Positions 26,477 to 36,599 are shown, numbered from the stretch's first letter. The stretch: DNA of 64,000 nucleotides from JAKVBK01 sp022447275 (GCA_047125605.1 CP138932.1:2480001-2544000), one strand, 5' to 3'. Program-made: numbers and translations. The notes: generated from the letters alone by a model not told the origin.

Positions 26477-27292
26477 ATGCCGTTGGGTAGTAATTCACGG
26501 ACATCTCCTCAGCATATCGCTCTGCACAGTAGCAACACACTGATTTATGCAGTTGGAGACGTGCACGGCTGTAGTGATTTGTACGACCGGCTGGAAACAG
26601 AGATCCGTGCCAACGCTCACAATCGAGCTCCTAATCGACCGATTCTTGTTGTATTGCTCGGTGATTTTATCGATCGCGGCCCAGACAGCGCAGGGATGGT
26701 TGAAAAACTCCTAGAAGACACGAGCGTTCTATCTGGCATGGCGCCACTCAAGCGAATTTCACTATTGGGCAACCATGAACGGATGTTTCAAAAGTTTCTC
26801 GACGCGCCCAGTACTAATGCTGCATGGCTAAATTACGGCGGCGTTGAGACCCTTGCATCCTACGGACTATACCCTTCTGAAACAGGTCAGTTTGAGATGT
26901 CGGATCGACGCTTCGCACAAGCCGTGTATAGCGTCATACCCGACTCCCACCGCGAGTACTTAAATAAACTGCCAACAAGCTTGCGTGTGCCAGGCTATTT
27001 ACTCTGCCATGCTGCTCTTGACCCGGCCCGTTCACTTCGAGACCAGGACGAAGAGTCCATGCTATGGGGCAAACCCGAAGCATTAGATAATGCTAGCCCC
27101 GACAGCCCGCTTTTAACTGAGATGGCAGACTTGGGCTTGCAATTGGTTCATGGCCACGTGCCACAACTGGAGCCAGAGCAAACTGGCTCACGGATCAACC
27201 TTGACACTGGAGCCTACACCACAGGCAATTTGAGTGCAGCCTGTCTGGGCCCTGGGGAACTGGTTGCGTTTTTGCAGGTCTGCCGGTCATAA
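26477..27292 (+). CDS. PPP-family metallophosphatase (serine/threonine phosphatase-like)
   Basis: A 271-residue cytoplasmic metallophosphoesterase with the complete PPP signature: GDVHG (about residue 28), GDFIDRGPDS (about 62), LLGNHER (about 90), then a metal-binding His in LLCHAALDP and HGHVP near residue 225. It would hydrolyse phosphate esters using two metal ions; bacterial relatives dephosphorylate proteins or nucleotides (PrpA/ApaH-like). It starts four bases after the ligase-like gene and ends 85 bases before the tyrosine autokinase. That position suggests it reverses phosphorylation in polysaccharide control, in place of the low-molecular-weight tyrosine phosphatase that usually accompanies such kinases; this is an inference. 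Confidence 0.85.
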   Translation: MPLGSNSRTSPQHIALHSSNTLIYAVGDVHGCSDLYDRLETEIRANAHNRAPNRPILVVLLGDFIDRGPDSAGMVEKLLEDTSVLSGMAPLKRISLLGNHERMFQKFLDAPSTNAAWLNYGGVETLASYGLYPSETGQFEMSDRRFAQAVYSVIPDSHREYLNKLPTSLRVPGYLLCHAALDPARSLRDQDEESMLWGKPEALDNASPDSPLLTEMADLGLQLVHGHVPQLEPEQTGSRINLDTGAYTTGNLSAACLGPGELVAFLQVCRS

Positions 27293-27376
27293 AGATGCTC
27301 TGCTTCCCCATGGCGCTCCTGAGGTGGGGCTGATACAGAACTGCCCAACAGAAAAGGTTGTCGGGTTTTTTTTAGT

Positions 27377-29533
27377 ATGGCTGACCAAGAGTTCGAAATA
27401 AGTCTCCGCGATTTGCTTAGCATTTTCCGACGTCGGTTTCGTGTAATTGGACTGACGGTGTTGCTAGTTTTGGGGGCCGCACTGGTATACGTACTTGCAG
27501 CGACACCAATGTATCGCGCTGAGTCACTCATTTTAGTAGACCCACAAGAACAGAACCTCCTCGACCCGACCCAATCCATTGTGGCATCTGGGGCTGCTCT
27601 GAATGCTCGGGTCGATAGCGAGGTTGAAATCCTTCGCTCCAATGACACTGCATTGGCAGTTGTCGATGCTGCCAATTTGGTGGCTGACGAGGAATTTGGG
27701 CCACGCCAATCAACGATAGACCGTCTTCTCCAAGCTGTTGGTTTTGAAAATTCGTCTGAAGAAGACGGCGCCGTCTTGGTGAATAACGTACTCACTCGAC
27801 TGACCAATGCGCGAGACGTGCGTCGTAAGGGGCTAACATACACGATTGGTCTTGGAGTGACCTCTGAGAGCCCTGAGCGAGCAGCCCTCTTGGCCAATAC
27901 TTTTGCAGAAACCTATATCACTCAGCAAATCGCCTCAAAAAGACAGAGTTTTTTAAGCTCCCGCGATGCTATTGGCAGCCAGATTGCTGCTGCCGAGATT
28001 GCCCTTGCTCAGTCTGAAGAGCGTTTAGATGGCTTCATTTTCGATAACATTGACCGCTTAGAAGCAGAAAGTGGCGAAGAGGCGGTAGCTCAACTGCGCG
28101 CTGACCTCGCGGCTTTACAAGCGGAACGGAGGACGCAGTTGACTTCGTCTAGCGAAGTCGCCTCAGCTTTTGAAGCACGAGATTGGGCGGCCTTAAGCGA
28201 TAGCTTAGAAGATAGAGCGCTGGCAGCACTCAATTCTCAGCGTGAGGAGCTCGAAAGACGCCTATCGGGGGCTGGTCAGGACAGCTCTCTTGCAATCGAC
28301 CTACGCGCAGCGCTGGAGCGCACAGAAGCGGAGCTAGAGGCCAGAGCAGAGCAACAGTTGGGCGTTTTGCGCGCAGAGGTTGAAAGCTTTGATAGCCAAA
28401 TTTCTGATACGCGCGACACAATTCGTGAGACGCTTTTGCGAGCGGACCTCCCTGCCACCACCTTGGCGCAGGTTTTCACTTTACAGCAGGAAGCGGAGTT
28501 GACCCGTCGTCAATACCAGAACCTGCTTTCTCGTCTTTCAGATTTGGACGCTCAGTCAGCTGTGCAAATTGCCGATAGCCGTCTCGTGTCTCGCGCCTTG
28601 CCGCCTGCTAATGCTAGTTTTCCAAATAAAAAACTTATTTTGGCACTTGCGCTCGTTGTGGCGATCGGGCTGGGAATGTCCCTCGCTCTGGCAAGCGAGT
28701 ACTATTTGGGGGGCATAATTTCTACTGAGCAGCTTAGTAACGTTTCGCAAATGCCGTCGGCCGGCAGTGTGCCTGCAACGCTGGATGACCAAACCGAAAA
28801 TAGTGTCGCTGACCTTGTCGTTTCACAACCGCTGTCAGCTTACGCCGAGGCATTCCGAAAATTGCGCGGCGCGGTCGATTTGTCGGAAATCAAAAGACAG
28901 CGCACGGATGAGAAATTCGTCGCGACAGTCTCACCCAAAGGCTTGGTTATTTTGGTGACCTCCGCCGTTCCAGCTGAAGGCAAAACCACCACATCTTTGG
29001 CACTCGCGAGGACATATGCGCAGTCTGGGAAATCAACGGTATTAATCGATGCCGATCTGCGCAAACCTTCTCTGGCCGGAAACCTAGGATTAACGTCATC
29101 AACATCATTGAAGGAATTTCTGGCCAACCCCAAGGAAAACAGTGACGATTGGTCCTTTGTTTCACAAGATCCAATGAGCAGTCTGCAGGTGGTTTTAGGA
29201 AGCTCAAAGGCTTCTGAGCCAACCGATCAACTATTAAACTCTGAGAGCTTCAAGCTACTGATCCGTGAAGCGAAAAGTAAGGCTGAAATCATCATCATCG
29301 ATACGCCACCTCTGCTGCCTTTGGTGGACACCCGATACATCGCTGCGCACGCAGATGTTATCATGATGGTGGCACGTTTTGGTGCGACCAGTCAGAGTGA
29401 AGTGAGAGAGGCCGCAAACCTGTTAAAAGCCTCGGCGGGTAAAAACGCCTCATTTTTCTCAGTGCTTTCTCACCATCAACAGCCAAAGAAGAATAACAAG
29501 TACGGAGACTATTATCACAGTTATACAACATGA
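27377..29533 (+). CDS. Polysaccharide co-polymerase with tyrosine autokinase (Wzz/BY-kinase, ExoP-like)
   Basis: A 718-residue inner-membrane protein. The N-terminal Wzz domain starts with ISLRDLLSIFRRRFRVIGLTVLLVLGAALVYVL, the first membrane segment; a long coiled-coil periplasmic region (about residues 190-400) follows, then a second segment (KLILALALVVAIGLGMSLAL, about 420-440). The cytoplasmic kinase has Walker A SAVPAEGKTTTS (about 525-536), Walker A' VLIDADLRKP and Walker B IIIIDTPPLLPLVD. The C-terminal tail carries four Tyr residues (KYGDYYHSYTT), the autophosphorylation cluster. It controls chain length and export together with the Wza-like protein. Confidence 0.93.
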   Translation: MADQEFEISLRDLLSIFRRRFRVIGLTVLLVLGAALVYVLAATPMYRAESLILVDPQEQNLLDPTQSIVASGAALNARVDSEVEILRSNDTALAVVDAANLVADEEFGPRQSTIDRLLQAVGFENSSEEDGAVLVNNVLTRLTNARDVRRKGLTYTIGLGVTSESPERAALLANTFAETYITQQIASKRQSFLSSRDAIGSQIAAAEIALAQSEERLDGFIFDNIDRLEAESGEEAVAQLRADLAALQAERRTQLTSSSEVASAFEARDWAALSDSLEDRALAALNSQREELERRLSGAGQDSSLAIDLRAALERTEAELEARAEQQLGVLRAEVESFDSQISDTRDTIRETLLRADLPATTLAQVFTLQQEAELTRRQYQNLLSRLSDLDAQSAVQIADSRLVSRALPPANASFPNKKLILALALVVAIGLGMSLALASEYYLGGIISTEQLSNVSQMPSAGSVPATLDDQTENSVADLVVSQPLSAYAEAFRKLRGAVDLSEIKRQRTDEKFVATVSPKGLVILVTSAVPAEGKTTTSLALARTYAQSGKSTVLIDADLRKPSLAGNLGLTSSTSLKEFLANPKENSDDWSFVSQDPMSSLQVVLGSSKASEPTDQLLNSESFKLLIREAKSKAEIIIIDTPPLLPLVDTRYIAAHADVIMMVARFGATSQSEVREAANLLKASAGKNASFFSVLSHHQQPKKNNKYGDYYHSYTT

Positions 29534-29755
29534 TAGTAGCCTCCCAAACTTCAGGCTCATTGAATGCGGGCCCGGCTAAACTAAGCTCCTAGTTCGAAGC
29601 TTCACAGATGTTGATCTCATGCATTTAGTTGTTTACCAAATACCGGTATGCCTTAAGAGCTCTAGCGAACAATGCTTAGGAGAAAACCTGAATTAACAGG
29701 GGTTGTAAGCATGTCAATAATTCGCGCTGACATGATGAAAAACCAAGTTACCTAG

Positions 29756-31525
29756 ATGAAATCTATAAAATTTTATACAAACTTGAGCCTCTGGTCTCTC
29801 GTTGTCCTCTTAACTGTTAAAACTCCTGCAAATGCAGAGGTGGTCGTCAAGCCAGGAGACACTCTGATTAGCATTGCTCGAGATGCTTTAGGGCAAGCAT
29901 CTGCTTGGCGTAAGCTTTGTGACGAAAACTCAGAGCTCCTAGCGGGAAATTGTAGTGCTATCTACCCTGGTATGGTGCTGAAGCTTCCACAAACATCGGC
30001 CGAAACACCTAGAGAAACTTTAAGAACGGTAATTTCTCCTCAGCCGCGCGAGGAAGACAAACTCACTGCCATGCTAATGATTGAGGCGCCTGAACAGCCT
30101 CAAGCGCCAAAACCAGCTGAGAACATTGAAGCAGTGCAAACTGTTGAAGTTACTCCCGCGTACAAACTGCCTAAGCCGCTTAATGGCACGCTGAGTCAAA
30201 ACGTCGATGACATGCCCGTTGCAGGGCTTACAACACAAGTATCGTTGGCTGAGTGTATCAATCAAGAATTTGATACATCCCGTCTAGACTATGACCCATT
30301 ATATCCGTGGTTACAGCGCCACAAAACAGAACTGAACGATTTCACGTTAAACGAGACGTCGCAAAAGGCTCTTAGCGAAATAAGGCAATTTTTTAAGGAA
30401 CGTGATGTCGAGCTCGTTGTTAGTATAATGCCTACCCCTTTATTTGGGCACCCAAGCAACTCTCTGCTCCTGAACGATCGGTTCCAAAAGCAATCCTTGC
30501 AGGAAAGCTACGAGAAAGCACTTAACAGTCTAACATCTTTGAATATCTCTGCTCCAAACTTAACAGAATTATACAGTCTTTTGCCGAACAGCGAAGTTCA
30601 GCGAAGCTTCGACAATCACCTTTCATCTTTTGGGACATGGGCATCCGGAGCGGTAGTTGCGCTGAACCTCGAGAAAAGCTCTGCCCCATCCAAGGAAGCG
30701 CTGACTCGCATGTTGCAGGAAATTGAAACACTGCCGCGGCGCGATGGAAGTTATCCTCCGTCAACGATTGTCCAAGAAGCTTTGACTGAGACCTGTCTGG
30801 AAACCCTCAGAAGCATTCCTGAAGTTCAATACTATTTGGACGAAAATGATGCCGATCAAGAGCCACAGTCTAGCTCTCAACAAACTGATGGACCGGATGT
30901 GGTTATTGCTGGAACCAGCTATAGCTCGCTATTTGACAGTCTCATTGCGCGTTCGATCGAGTACTTTTCTGGCAAGAGTACGCTTTCAATAGCGAGTGCC
31001 GGTTTGGGACCTCTTTCTTCGTTTGAATTTGCCTTGAGATCCCGCTTCAAAGAAGTGACGAATTCATCATTTTTTGTTTGGGAAATGCCAGACCCGTCAG
31101 GTCTCAATAATTCATTATCAGCCCTTATGGTGCTTAACGGTGTTGAGCAGCAATCATGCAGTCCAGAAAGCGCACTGTACCAAGACGGATATGTTGATGT
31201 TGACCAGAATGGAAAGGCCAAATTGCCTATAATTGGCGTCAACGAAAACAGGCTAGAGTTGTTCTTGCCAGAAGAACAGGAACAAACGATTACGGTGACA
31301 TTTGGCGATGTTGATAACGACCATTTGTCAGCGGAGCTTGACCGAAACCTTACAGTCTGGGGTGACGAAGCGCCAAGTTACCTCGGCTATTACTCATTTT
31401 GGCTTCCAGGTTACGATTGGTTTCCGGAAACGGTCCCAAACAACTACTCACTGGAGCTTAAAATTGAGCAACCCGGGCCCCTGCCAAGCTCTGTGCGGTT
31501 TGTATCCTGCGCCACCGGCCTGTGA
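29756..31525 (+). CDS. Exported LysM protein with AlgX/AlgJ-like SGNH region
   Basis: A 589-residue exported protein. After a signal peptide (about residues 1-27, ending PANA) comes a LysM domain (VVVKPGDTLISIARDALGQA...IYPGMVLKLP). The middle and C-terminal part look like the SGNH-hydrolase-like domain of AlgX/AlgJ: ELVVSIMPTPLFG, FDNHLSSFGTWASGAV (D-x-H region) and DVVIAGTSYSSLFD, where the Ser of GTSYS would be the nucleophile. In alginate biosynthesis such proteins transfer acetyl groups to the polymer in the periplasm. The gene follows the kinase by 220 bases in the same direction. No AlgI-type membrane acyltransferase is seen in the window. Function in O-acetylation is inferred. Confidence 0.7.
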   Translation: MKSIKFYTNLSLWSLVVLLTVKTPANAEVVVKPGDTLISIARDALGQASAWRKLCDENSELLAGNCSAIYPGMVLKLPQTSAETPRETLRTVISPQPREEDKLTAMLMIEAPEQPQAPKPAENIEAVQTVEVTPAYKLPKPLNGTLSQNVDDMPVAGLTTQVSLAECINQEFDTSRLDYDPLYPWLQRHKTELNDFTLNETSQKALSEIRQFFKERDVELVVSIMPTPLFGHPSNSLLLNDRFQKQSLQESYEKALNSLTSLNISAPNLTELYSLLPNSEVQRSFDNHLSSFGTWASGAVVALNLEKSSAPSKEALTRMLQEIETLPRRDGSYPPSTIVQEALTETCLETLRSIPEVQYYLDENDADQEPQSSSQQTDGPDVVIAGTSYSSLFDSLIARSIEYFSGKSTLSIASAGLGPLSSFEFALRSRFKEVTNSSFFVWEMPDPSGLNNSLSALMVLNGVEQQSCSPESALYQDGYVDVDQNGKAKLPIIGVNENRLELFLPEEQEQTITVTFGDVDNDHLSAELDRNLTVWGDEAPSYLGYYSFWLPGYDWFPETVPNNYSLELKIEQPGPLPSSVRFVSCATGL

Positions 31526-32137
31526 GTTGTCCAACGGCTGTGTCATATAAAGAGCTGAGCCCCATATAGTATCCAAATTTGCGTGCGCTCGAGTGAACGG
31601 TATTTGCTTTTTCTCAGGGCTAGAGTTTCACGGGGCCACTTAGCTTTCGGCAAAAGCACTACACTACCGTTTGTCGTTAAGGGGACCCTTTAATTATTGC
31701 AATATTATATGCACCGCACTCAGCGGTTGGAATAACTCACTATTTGGAAACCAATTCCAGAGCCTTGCATCAATAGCCTCTAACTATCTGATCTTCCCAT
31801 GTAATCTTAGCTGGATTTAGACGGTCCTATCTTAGTAAACGCGCTTCAGACCCGAACTGCCTGACTGCTATCTCAGGAGGACGGTCGATCTCCCATTTGG
31901 CGCAACAACCCCAGACAGAGGCAGAGCGTGATAACTAGCAGGATGATCAAATACATGCTTGGCTATCGCTTTTGACATGACATTCGGCATGGCGCTCAAC
32001 GCGCTTTGCCCAAAGGAATAGCTCAAGCGACAAGTTTTCCTACTTCGCACGGTCGCTAGAAATACTTTCTTTAACCTGATCCGTAGGACGTATGACTATC
32101 TGCGCAGCTAAGCGAACAATCAAGCAGCGCCTTTGGA
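31526..32137. other. Convergent intergenic region, nothing recognised
   Basis: About 610 bases separate the LysM protein (plus strand) from the end of the outer-membrane protein gene (minus strand). I see no gene, no clear hairpin terminator and no repeat. A 60-codon open frame at 31868-32050 (minus) has no coding character. Confidence 0.35.
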
Positions 32138-33529
32138 TTAGTACCTCAAATCAAAACTGCGGGAGACATTGGCAAAGAGTTCATTGCTACGCAGGGTGGT
32201 GTTTACATTGGAGGAGGTATCGGTATGGCGCACACCCGTAGTGAACATCCAGTCATCTGTGATGCTATAGTTGAAGGACGCACTCGCTGAAAGGCGACGT
32301 GAGTCGCCATTGGCAGCATTGCTTGTCTCACGGATATCAGTAAATGCAACTCGCAGGTCTAGGTGCGATAGGACTGAAAGCTCCTGCACATAGCGAAATT
32401 TCACACTTGTATTCAGGAAGGTCTGCCCGCTGACATTGGAAGATGCGACTTGGTCAAGATTGGCCTGTAGGGCTGCCCGCTTGTATGCCTTGGTGCAAGC
32501 AAGTTCATAAAGCGCAGATGTTTGGCCGGTTTCTTCCCAGATTCCTCCAGCTGTAAACGATAGGGATCCAGCAGGAAGATCCATAGCACGAGTCAAACGG
32601 AGGGTCTGTCGTGTTCCCGCTCGCGTGTGACCACTTTCAAGTTTAACCTCAGCCGTGCCATTTTTTACCGCTCGCTTGAGGCTAAAGCTGCCTACAAGCG
32701 AGTCATAATCTTTGGTGGTGCGCGCCGTGCCGATGCCTTCGTCTACAGAGATATGAGATGTGCCCAAGCCGGCAGCAAGACGGGTTGCCGGATCAATATC
32801 GGTTTCAATCCCAACCGTGTAACGGGCATTGCGAAAATCCGTCAGGTTAGCATCTTCACGGTTCTCTTCAGACAGGCGCGTTGAAAACACGACATCCGTA
32901 TTTCGTGTAGCCGCCAAGCGTACGGCACCATTGAAGGTCCACAACTTGCGATCAATCAGGCTGGCGTCAGTGCTGTCGTAAGTTCGATCATCGAAGCGCA
33001 GACTCAGGCTGGTTTCCACAGGCCCGTCCGTGCCTGAAATGAATTCCATATTCAGGCGATTATCGCTGCGCGAACCAGCCTCGATAACAAGGTCGGTCAC
33101 TTCAAGTGTATCAAGATCGAGCAAACTGATGAGACTGTCTTGCAGCTCAATTTTACTCGTCGCGTACCCGATGGTGAAACTACTGCCACGCCCTTGTCGT
33201 GTGTAGGCGAGCTTTGCGAAAGGGTCGATGATTTCGTTGACCCAGCCACCTTCGTCAGGAAGATCGCCAACTTTGTACCGGGCACCCAAATCCATTTGGA
33301 AGCTGTCTCGGCGTGTTTCAGAGGTCAGCGAAAAAGCAAGGTCTGTCTCAGACACAACACCATCACCGGTAGGCTCAGAGCTAGCGGATAGATTGTCACC
33401 AAAAGAGAACCCTTGGGAGAGATCAAGCGACACTTGCAATCCTGGGGTTTGTGCAACCGAGGCGCCTGCCGAGATCACTAAGATGCTTATGCCAGCTACA
33501 AGTGAGCGGTGTGCAATCCGCATCATCAT
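32138..33529 (-). CDS. Outer-membrane beta-barrel protein of exopolysaccharide system
   Basis: About 463 residues, starting at the triple ATG near 33529 (MMMRIAHRSLVAGISILVIS), eight bases after the stop of the Wza-like gene; a longer frame upstream overlaps that gene and is unlikely. A signal peptide ends ASVAQ. The mature protein consists of alternating short amphipathic strands (LAFSLTSETRRDSFQMDLGARYKV..., SFNYSITDDWMFTTGVRHTDTS...) and ends with SRSFDLRY, a C-terminal aromatic residue (here Tyr) typical of outer-membrane barrels. Similar barrels accompany Wza-like genes in Rhodobacterales polysaccharide loci and may be the secretion pore or a tethering porin. It is co-transcribed with the export gene. 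Confidence 0.75.
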   Translation of the reverse strand: MMMRIAHRSLVAGISILVISAGASVAQTPGLQVSLDLSQGFSFGDNLSASSEPTGDGVVSETDLAFSLTSETRRDSFQMDLGARYKVGDLPDEGGWVNEIIDPFAKLAYTRQGRGSSFTIGYATSKIELQDSLISLLDLDTLEVTDLVIEAGSRSDNRLNMEFISGTDGPVETSLSLRFDDRTYDSTDASLIDRKLWTFNGAVRLAATRNTDVVFSTRLSEENREDANLTDFRNARYTVGIETDIDPATRLAAGLGTSHISVDEGIGTARTTKDYDSLVGSFSLKRAVKNGTAEVKLESGHTRAGTRQTLRLTRAMDLPAGSLSFTAGGIWEETGQTSALYELACTKAYKRAALQANLDQVASSNVSGQTFLNTSVKFRYVQELSVLSHLDLRVAFTDIRETSNAANGDSRRLSASASFNYSITDDWMFTTGVRHTDTSSNVNTTLRSNELFANVSRSFDLRY

Positions 33530-33536
33530 GGAGTGC

Positions 33537-34136
33537 TCACTCAAAAAGGCGCCGTTCGGGAACCAGGACAACATCCCCGTCACGGAGAATGATGTTTTTG
33601 TCTAAGCGGGCGCCACGCGACAAGGCATGGTAGTTGAGCGTGATTAACTGCTCCCGACCATCAGCGCCGCGGCGACGGATTTGAATACGCTTTGTAGCTG
33701 CAAAATTGGTGAAGCCACCGCTTGTGGACAAAAACTGCAGGATTGACGTACCACGATCCACCGACTTTTCACCGGGGCTGTTGACCTCGCCCAGCAAGAA
33801 GATGTCGATCGTGTCTGATGTTTCTTCGTCCGGGTCTGTGGGCGCGATACCCCGCACAGCCACGTAGACGTCCGGTTTTTTGGCAAAATTCGGCTCCAAA
33901 CGAGAAGCAATTGCCCGAGCAATTTGTTCCGTTGTCCGCCCTGCCGCCGCTATACTGCCCGTGAATGGGAAACTGAACCGCCCATCTGGCGTTACCAGCA
34001 CATCGCGATCCAAACTAGAATCCTCGATTACTTCAATGCGCAGGCTGTCGCCCGGCTGGATTTGATAATGGCTCTGCGCTGTCGCTGCAGTCGCGATAAA
34101 AAATGCTATAAATGCGACGAATAATCCCTGCATCAC
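33537..34136 (-). CDS. Polysaccharide export protein, Wza-like (Poly_export/SLBB)
   Basis: A 199-residue exported protein with signal peptide MMQGLFVAFIAFFIATAATA. The Poly_export domain (YQIQPGDSLRIEVIEDSSLDRDVLVTPDGRFSFPFTGSIAAAGRT) occupies about residues 23-110, followed by an SLBB-like part (IDIFLLGEVNSPGEKSVDRGTSILQFLSTSGGFTNFA). It is shorter than E. coli Wza (about 380 residues), lacking the C-terminal outer-membrane helix domain, and no lipobox Cys is visible in the signal peptide. It is in an operon with the beta-barrel gene, so the two may jointly replace the classical Wza pore. Confidence 0.88.
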   Translation of the reverse strand: MMQGLFVAFIAFFIATAATAQSHYQIQPGDSLRIEVIEDSSLDRDVLVTPDGRFSFPFTGSIAAAGRTTEQIARAIASRLEPNFAKKPDVYVAVRGIAPTDPDEETSDTIDIFLLGEVNSPGEKSVDRGTSILQFLSTSGGFTNFAATKRIQIRRRGADGREQLITLNYHALSRGARLDKNIILRDGDVVLVPERRLFE

Positions 34137-34958
34137 CCGGCCCCTTTGCGTGCTATTCTGCCTCTCTTCTCAGGTGATCGTGCTACATCCAATTTTGTGT
34201 CCGCAACATTGCAATTGAGAGCGGGAGTTGCACTGATACCCCATTGAGTGTCCCTCCCTAAGTGATAGTGCATGGTTCGCGTGCGGTCCATCTGAACGAT
34301 GGTTTCCGTGGCCAGCTGGAAATAATCGAGATCGCTAGAAGCGCTTTTCGTGTTGTAGAATTTTTCTTGTTCTCGCTGAAGATTTGCAGGTCACTTAAGC
34401 TTCAGCCGATTTCGCCAATCATGATTGCGTCTTGCAACATGGCATTGAATTTTTCGCTACTTTGTAGGTGACTAGCTTGTTAGCCGCCTTCCTTTTCTCG
34501 GAATAAACCGACGACCATCTACCGCGTATGGCGAACAGGTCGCTGAAGACTTTGCCTACCTTGCGTGGTGTCGCGTCGCCAAGCATTCTCTTCTGAAGTG
34601 TTCGATGCCAGAACGGCTTTATAAAGCGAGCCAATACTTTCCTAGTCGTTTTTAAGAAGGCGTATCCACTGCAGGGAACAGCATCCGCGCGATACTTCCT
34701 AACCAGTGGTGCTTCTAATTCTGCAGCTATCGGTCCTGTTCGAACGGTGACGCCAGTCACTAAGGTGTCTGTTGTTCAGCATCGCAACGCTCTAACTGAA
34801 AAATATCAAGAAGTGCGAGCAGAGACACAGCTGTGCTTGCTTGGAAACCTGTGACAAATAACCTGTGGCGCGGAAGCGTATATTGCTTCCACCTTGCATC
34901 CCGCCGCCAACGGCGCAAGATCGCCCAAAATGAAACTTGGAGTTGAGGAAGAATAGTA
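34137..34958. other. Gap between export gene and AMP nucleosidase
   Basis: About 820 bases between divergent genes. The minus strand at 34419-34760 has a 113-codon open frame, basic and with a GYAFLKTTRKVLARFIKPFW segment; it has no family I recognise and may be a fragment of a glycosyltransferase- or methyltransferase-like gene. The promoter of the Wza-like operon probably lies just above 34136 and that of amn just before 34959. Confidence 0.35.
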
Positions 34959-36437
34959 ATGCAGCCGAACAGGGTGACCCCTCTGAAAACTCCAACGGGG
35001 CTTAGTGCTCGAAGCTTCACAGACGGGGCCCAAGCCGTTGCTTATCTCGAAGAGCTATATCGCGCTGCAACGGATTTCCTTGCCCAAGCTTTCGAGCAAG
35101 CTCTTGGTGGCATCGAAGCAGATACCCGCCATCGGGCCTACTATCCAGAGATCCGGTTAACGACATCGAGCTTTGGGCGTATCGATAGCAGACTGTCTTA
35201 TGGCCTGCTGGCAGGGCCTGGGACCTATTCCACAACGGTAACACGCCCGGACTTGTTCAGGAACTATTTGGAACAGCAGATAGCCGCCTTGATCGAGAAC
35301 CATGGGCAGCCCGTTACGATTGCTCCGTCAACAACACCTATCCCGGTGCACTTCGCTGTGACCGGCAAAAATCTGACTATCCCGCAGGATGGCGCGCTTA
35401 CGTTTCCGTTGCGGGATGCCTTCGATGTGCCGGATCTTGCGACCACCCATGATGGGATTGTCGATGACTTCAGCTGGCGGCATGAAGACGGTTCCCAGCC
35501 GCTCGCATTGTTTACCGCCCAGCGTATCGACTATTCACTTGCGCGCCTGTCGCATTATACCGCCACCTCCCCGGATCATTTCCAAAACCATGTATTGTTT
35601 ACGAACTACCAATTCTACGTGGATGAGTTTGAAGCCTTCGCCCGCGCTGCGCTGAAAGATCCAGATAGCGGATACACAGCGTTTGTTGGGCCTGGAGATG
35701 CAGTCATTACCGATGGCGATGCTCCACTACCTATATCTAGCAAGATGCCTCAGATGCCGTCCTATCACCTCAAGCGCGAGGGTGATGCGGGGATCACACT
35801 AGTGAATATCGGGGTCGGCCCTTCAAACGCCAAAACTGCAACAGACCACATCGCAGTGCTGCGTCCACACGCGTGGCTGATGGTTGGACATTGTGCGGGC
35901 TTGCGCAATAGCCAGTCCCTTGGGGATTTTGTCTTGGCGCATGCTTATCTGCGCGAAGACCACGTCTTGGATGACGATTTGCCGGTTTGGGTGCCAATCC
36001 CACCTCTAGCTGAGGTTCAGCAGGCCCTTGAAAGCGCAGTTGCAGACGTCACCGAACTGTCAGGTTACGAGCTCAAACGCATCATGCGAACAGGAACCGT
36101 CGCCACCATCGACAATCGCAATTGGGAATTGCGGGATCAATCCGGACCGGTCAGTCGGCTTAGCCAATCACGCGCCATCGCCCTGGATATGGAAAGCGCC
36201 ACAATTGCGGCAAACGGTTTTCGGTTTAGAGTGCCCTACGGAACGCTACTGTGCGTCTCCGACAAACCGCTGCATGGTGAATTGAAACTCCCGGGCATGG
36301 CGTCTGATTTCTACAAAACACAGGTAAGCCGACATCTTCAAATTGGAATCCGGGCGATGGAACAACTCAGATCCATGCCTTTGGAACGCCTTCACAGTCG
36401 GAAACTGCGAAGTTTTGATGAAACTGCCTTCCTGTAG
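34959..36437 (+). CDS. amn: AMP nucleosidase
   Basis: A 492-residue cytoplasmic enzyme that splits AMP into adenine and ribose 5-phosphate, controlling the adenylate pool. The N-terminal AMP-nucleosidase domain (about residues 1-170) includes ARSFTDGAQAVAYLEELY and YYPEIRLTTSSFGRIDSRLSYGLLAGPGTYSTTVTRPDLF; the C-terminal phosphorylase-like catalytic part has LVNIGVGPSNAKTATDHIAVLRPHAWLMVGHCAGLRNSQSLGDFVLAHAYLREDHVLDDDLP and the ribose-binding ALDMESATIAANGFRFRVPYGTLLCVSDKPLHGE. It matches the family over its whole length (about 480-490). It is followed by HU and is a housekeeping gene. Confidence 0.96.
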   Translation: MQPNRVTPLKTPTGLSARSFTDGAQAVAYLEELYRAATDFLAQAFEQALGGIEADTRHRAYYPEIRLTTSSFGRIDSRLSYGLLAGPGTYSTTVTRPDLFRNYLEQQIAALIENHGQPVTIAPSTTPIPVHFAVTGKNLTIPQDGALTFPLRDAFDVPDLATTHDGIVDDFSWRHEDGSQPLALFTAQRIDYSLARLSHYTATSPDHFQNHVLFTNYQFYVDEFEAFARAALKDPDSGYTAFVGPGDAVITDGDAPLPISSKMPQMPSYHLKREGDAGITLVNIGVGPSNAKTATDHIAVLRPHAWLMVGHCAGLRNSQSLGDFVLAHAYLREDHVLDDDLPVWVPIPPLAEVQQALESAVADVTELSGYELKRIMRTGTVATIDNRNWELRDQSGPVSRLSQSRAIALDMESATIAANGFRFRVPYGTLLCVSDKPLHGELKLPGMASDFYKTQVSRHLQIGIRAMEQLRSMPLERLHSRKLRSFDETAFL

Positions 36438-36599
36438 GCTCATTCTTGTGTAAAACCGCCCAAGAATGTCGAAATTCCCTTGAAAACAAGCTCTCTGCGC
36501 CACTAAAAGTTGTGGGAGCCCGCAACATAGCGTAGGTTTAGCGCTGAAGGGCCCAAATAATACACCGCCCCAATAAAGGTGCGAAACGAGGAGATCGAC

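Noticed and set aside
27214..27897. 227-codon open frame on the minus strand
   Set aside because: Antisense to the Wzz/kinase start; Arg/Ser-rich low-complexity translation.
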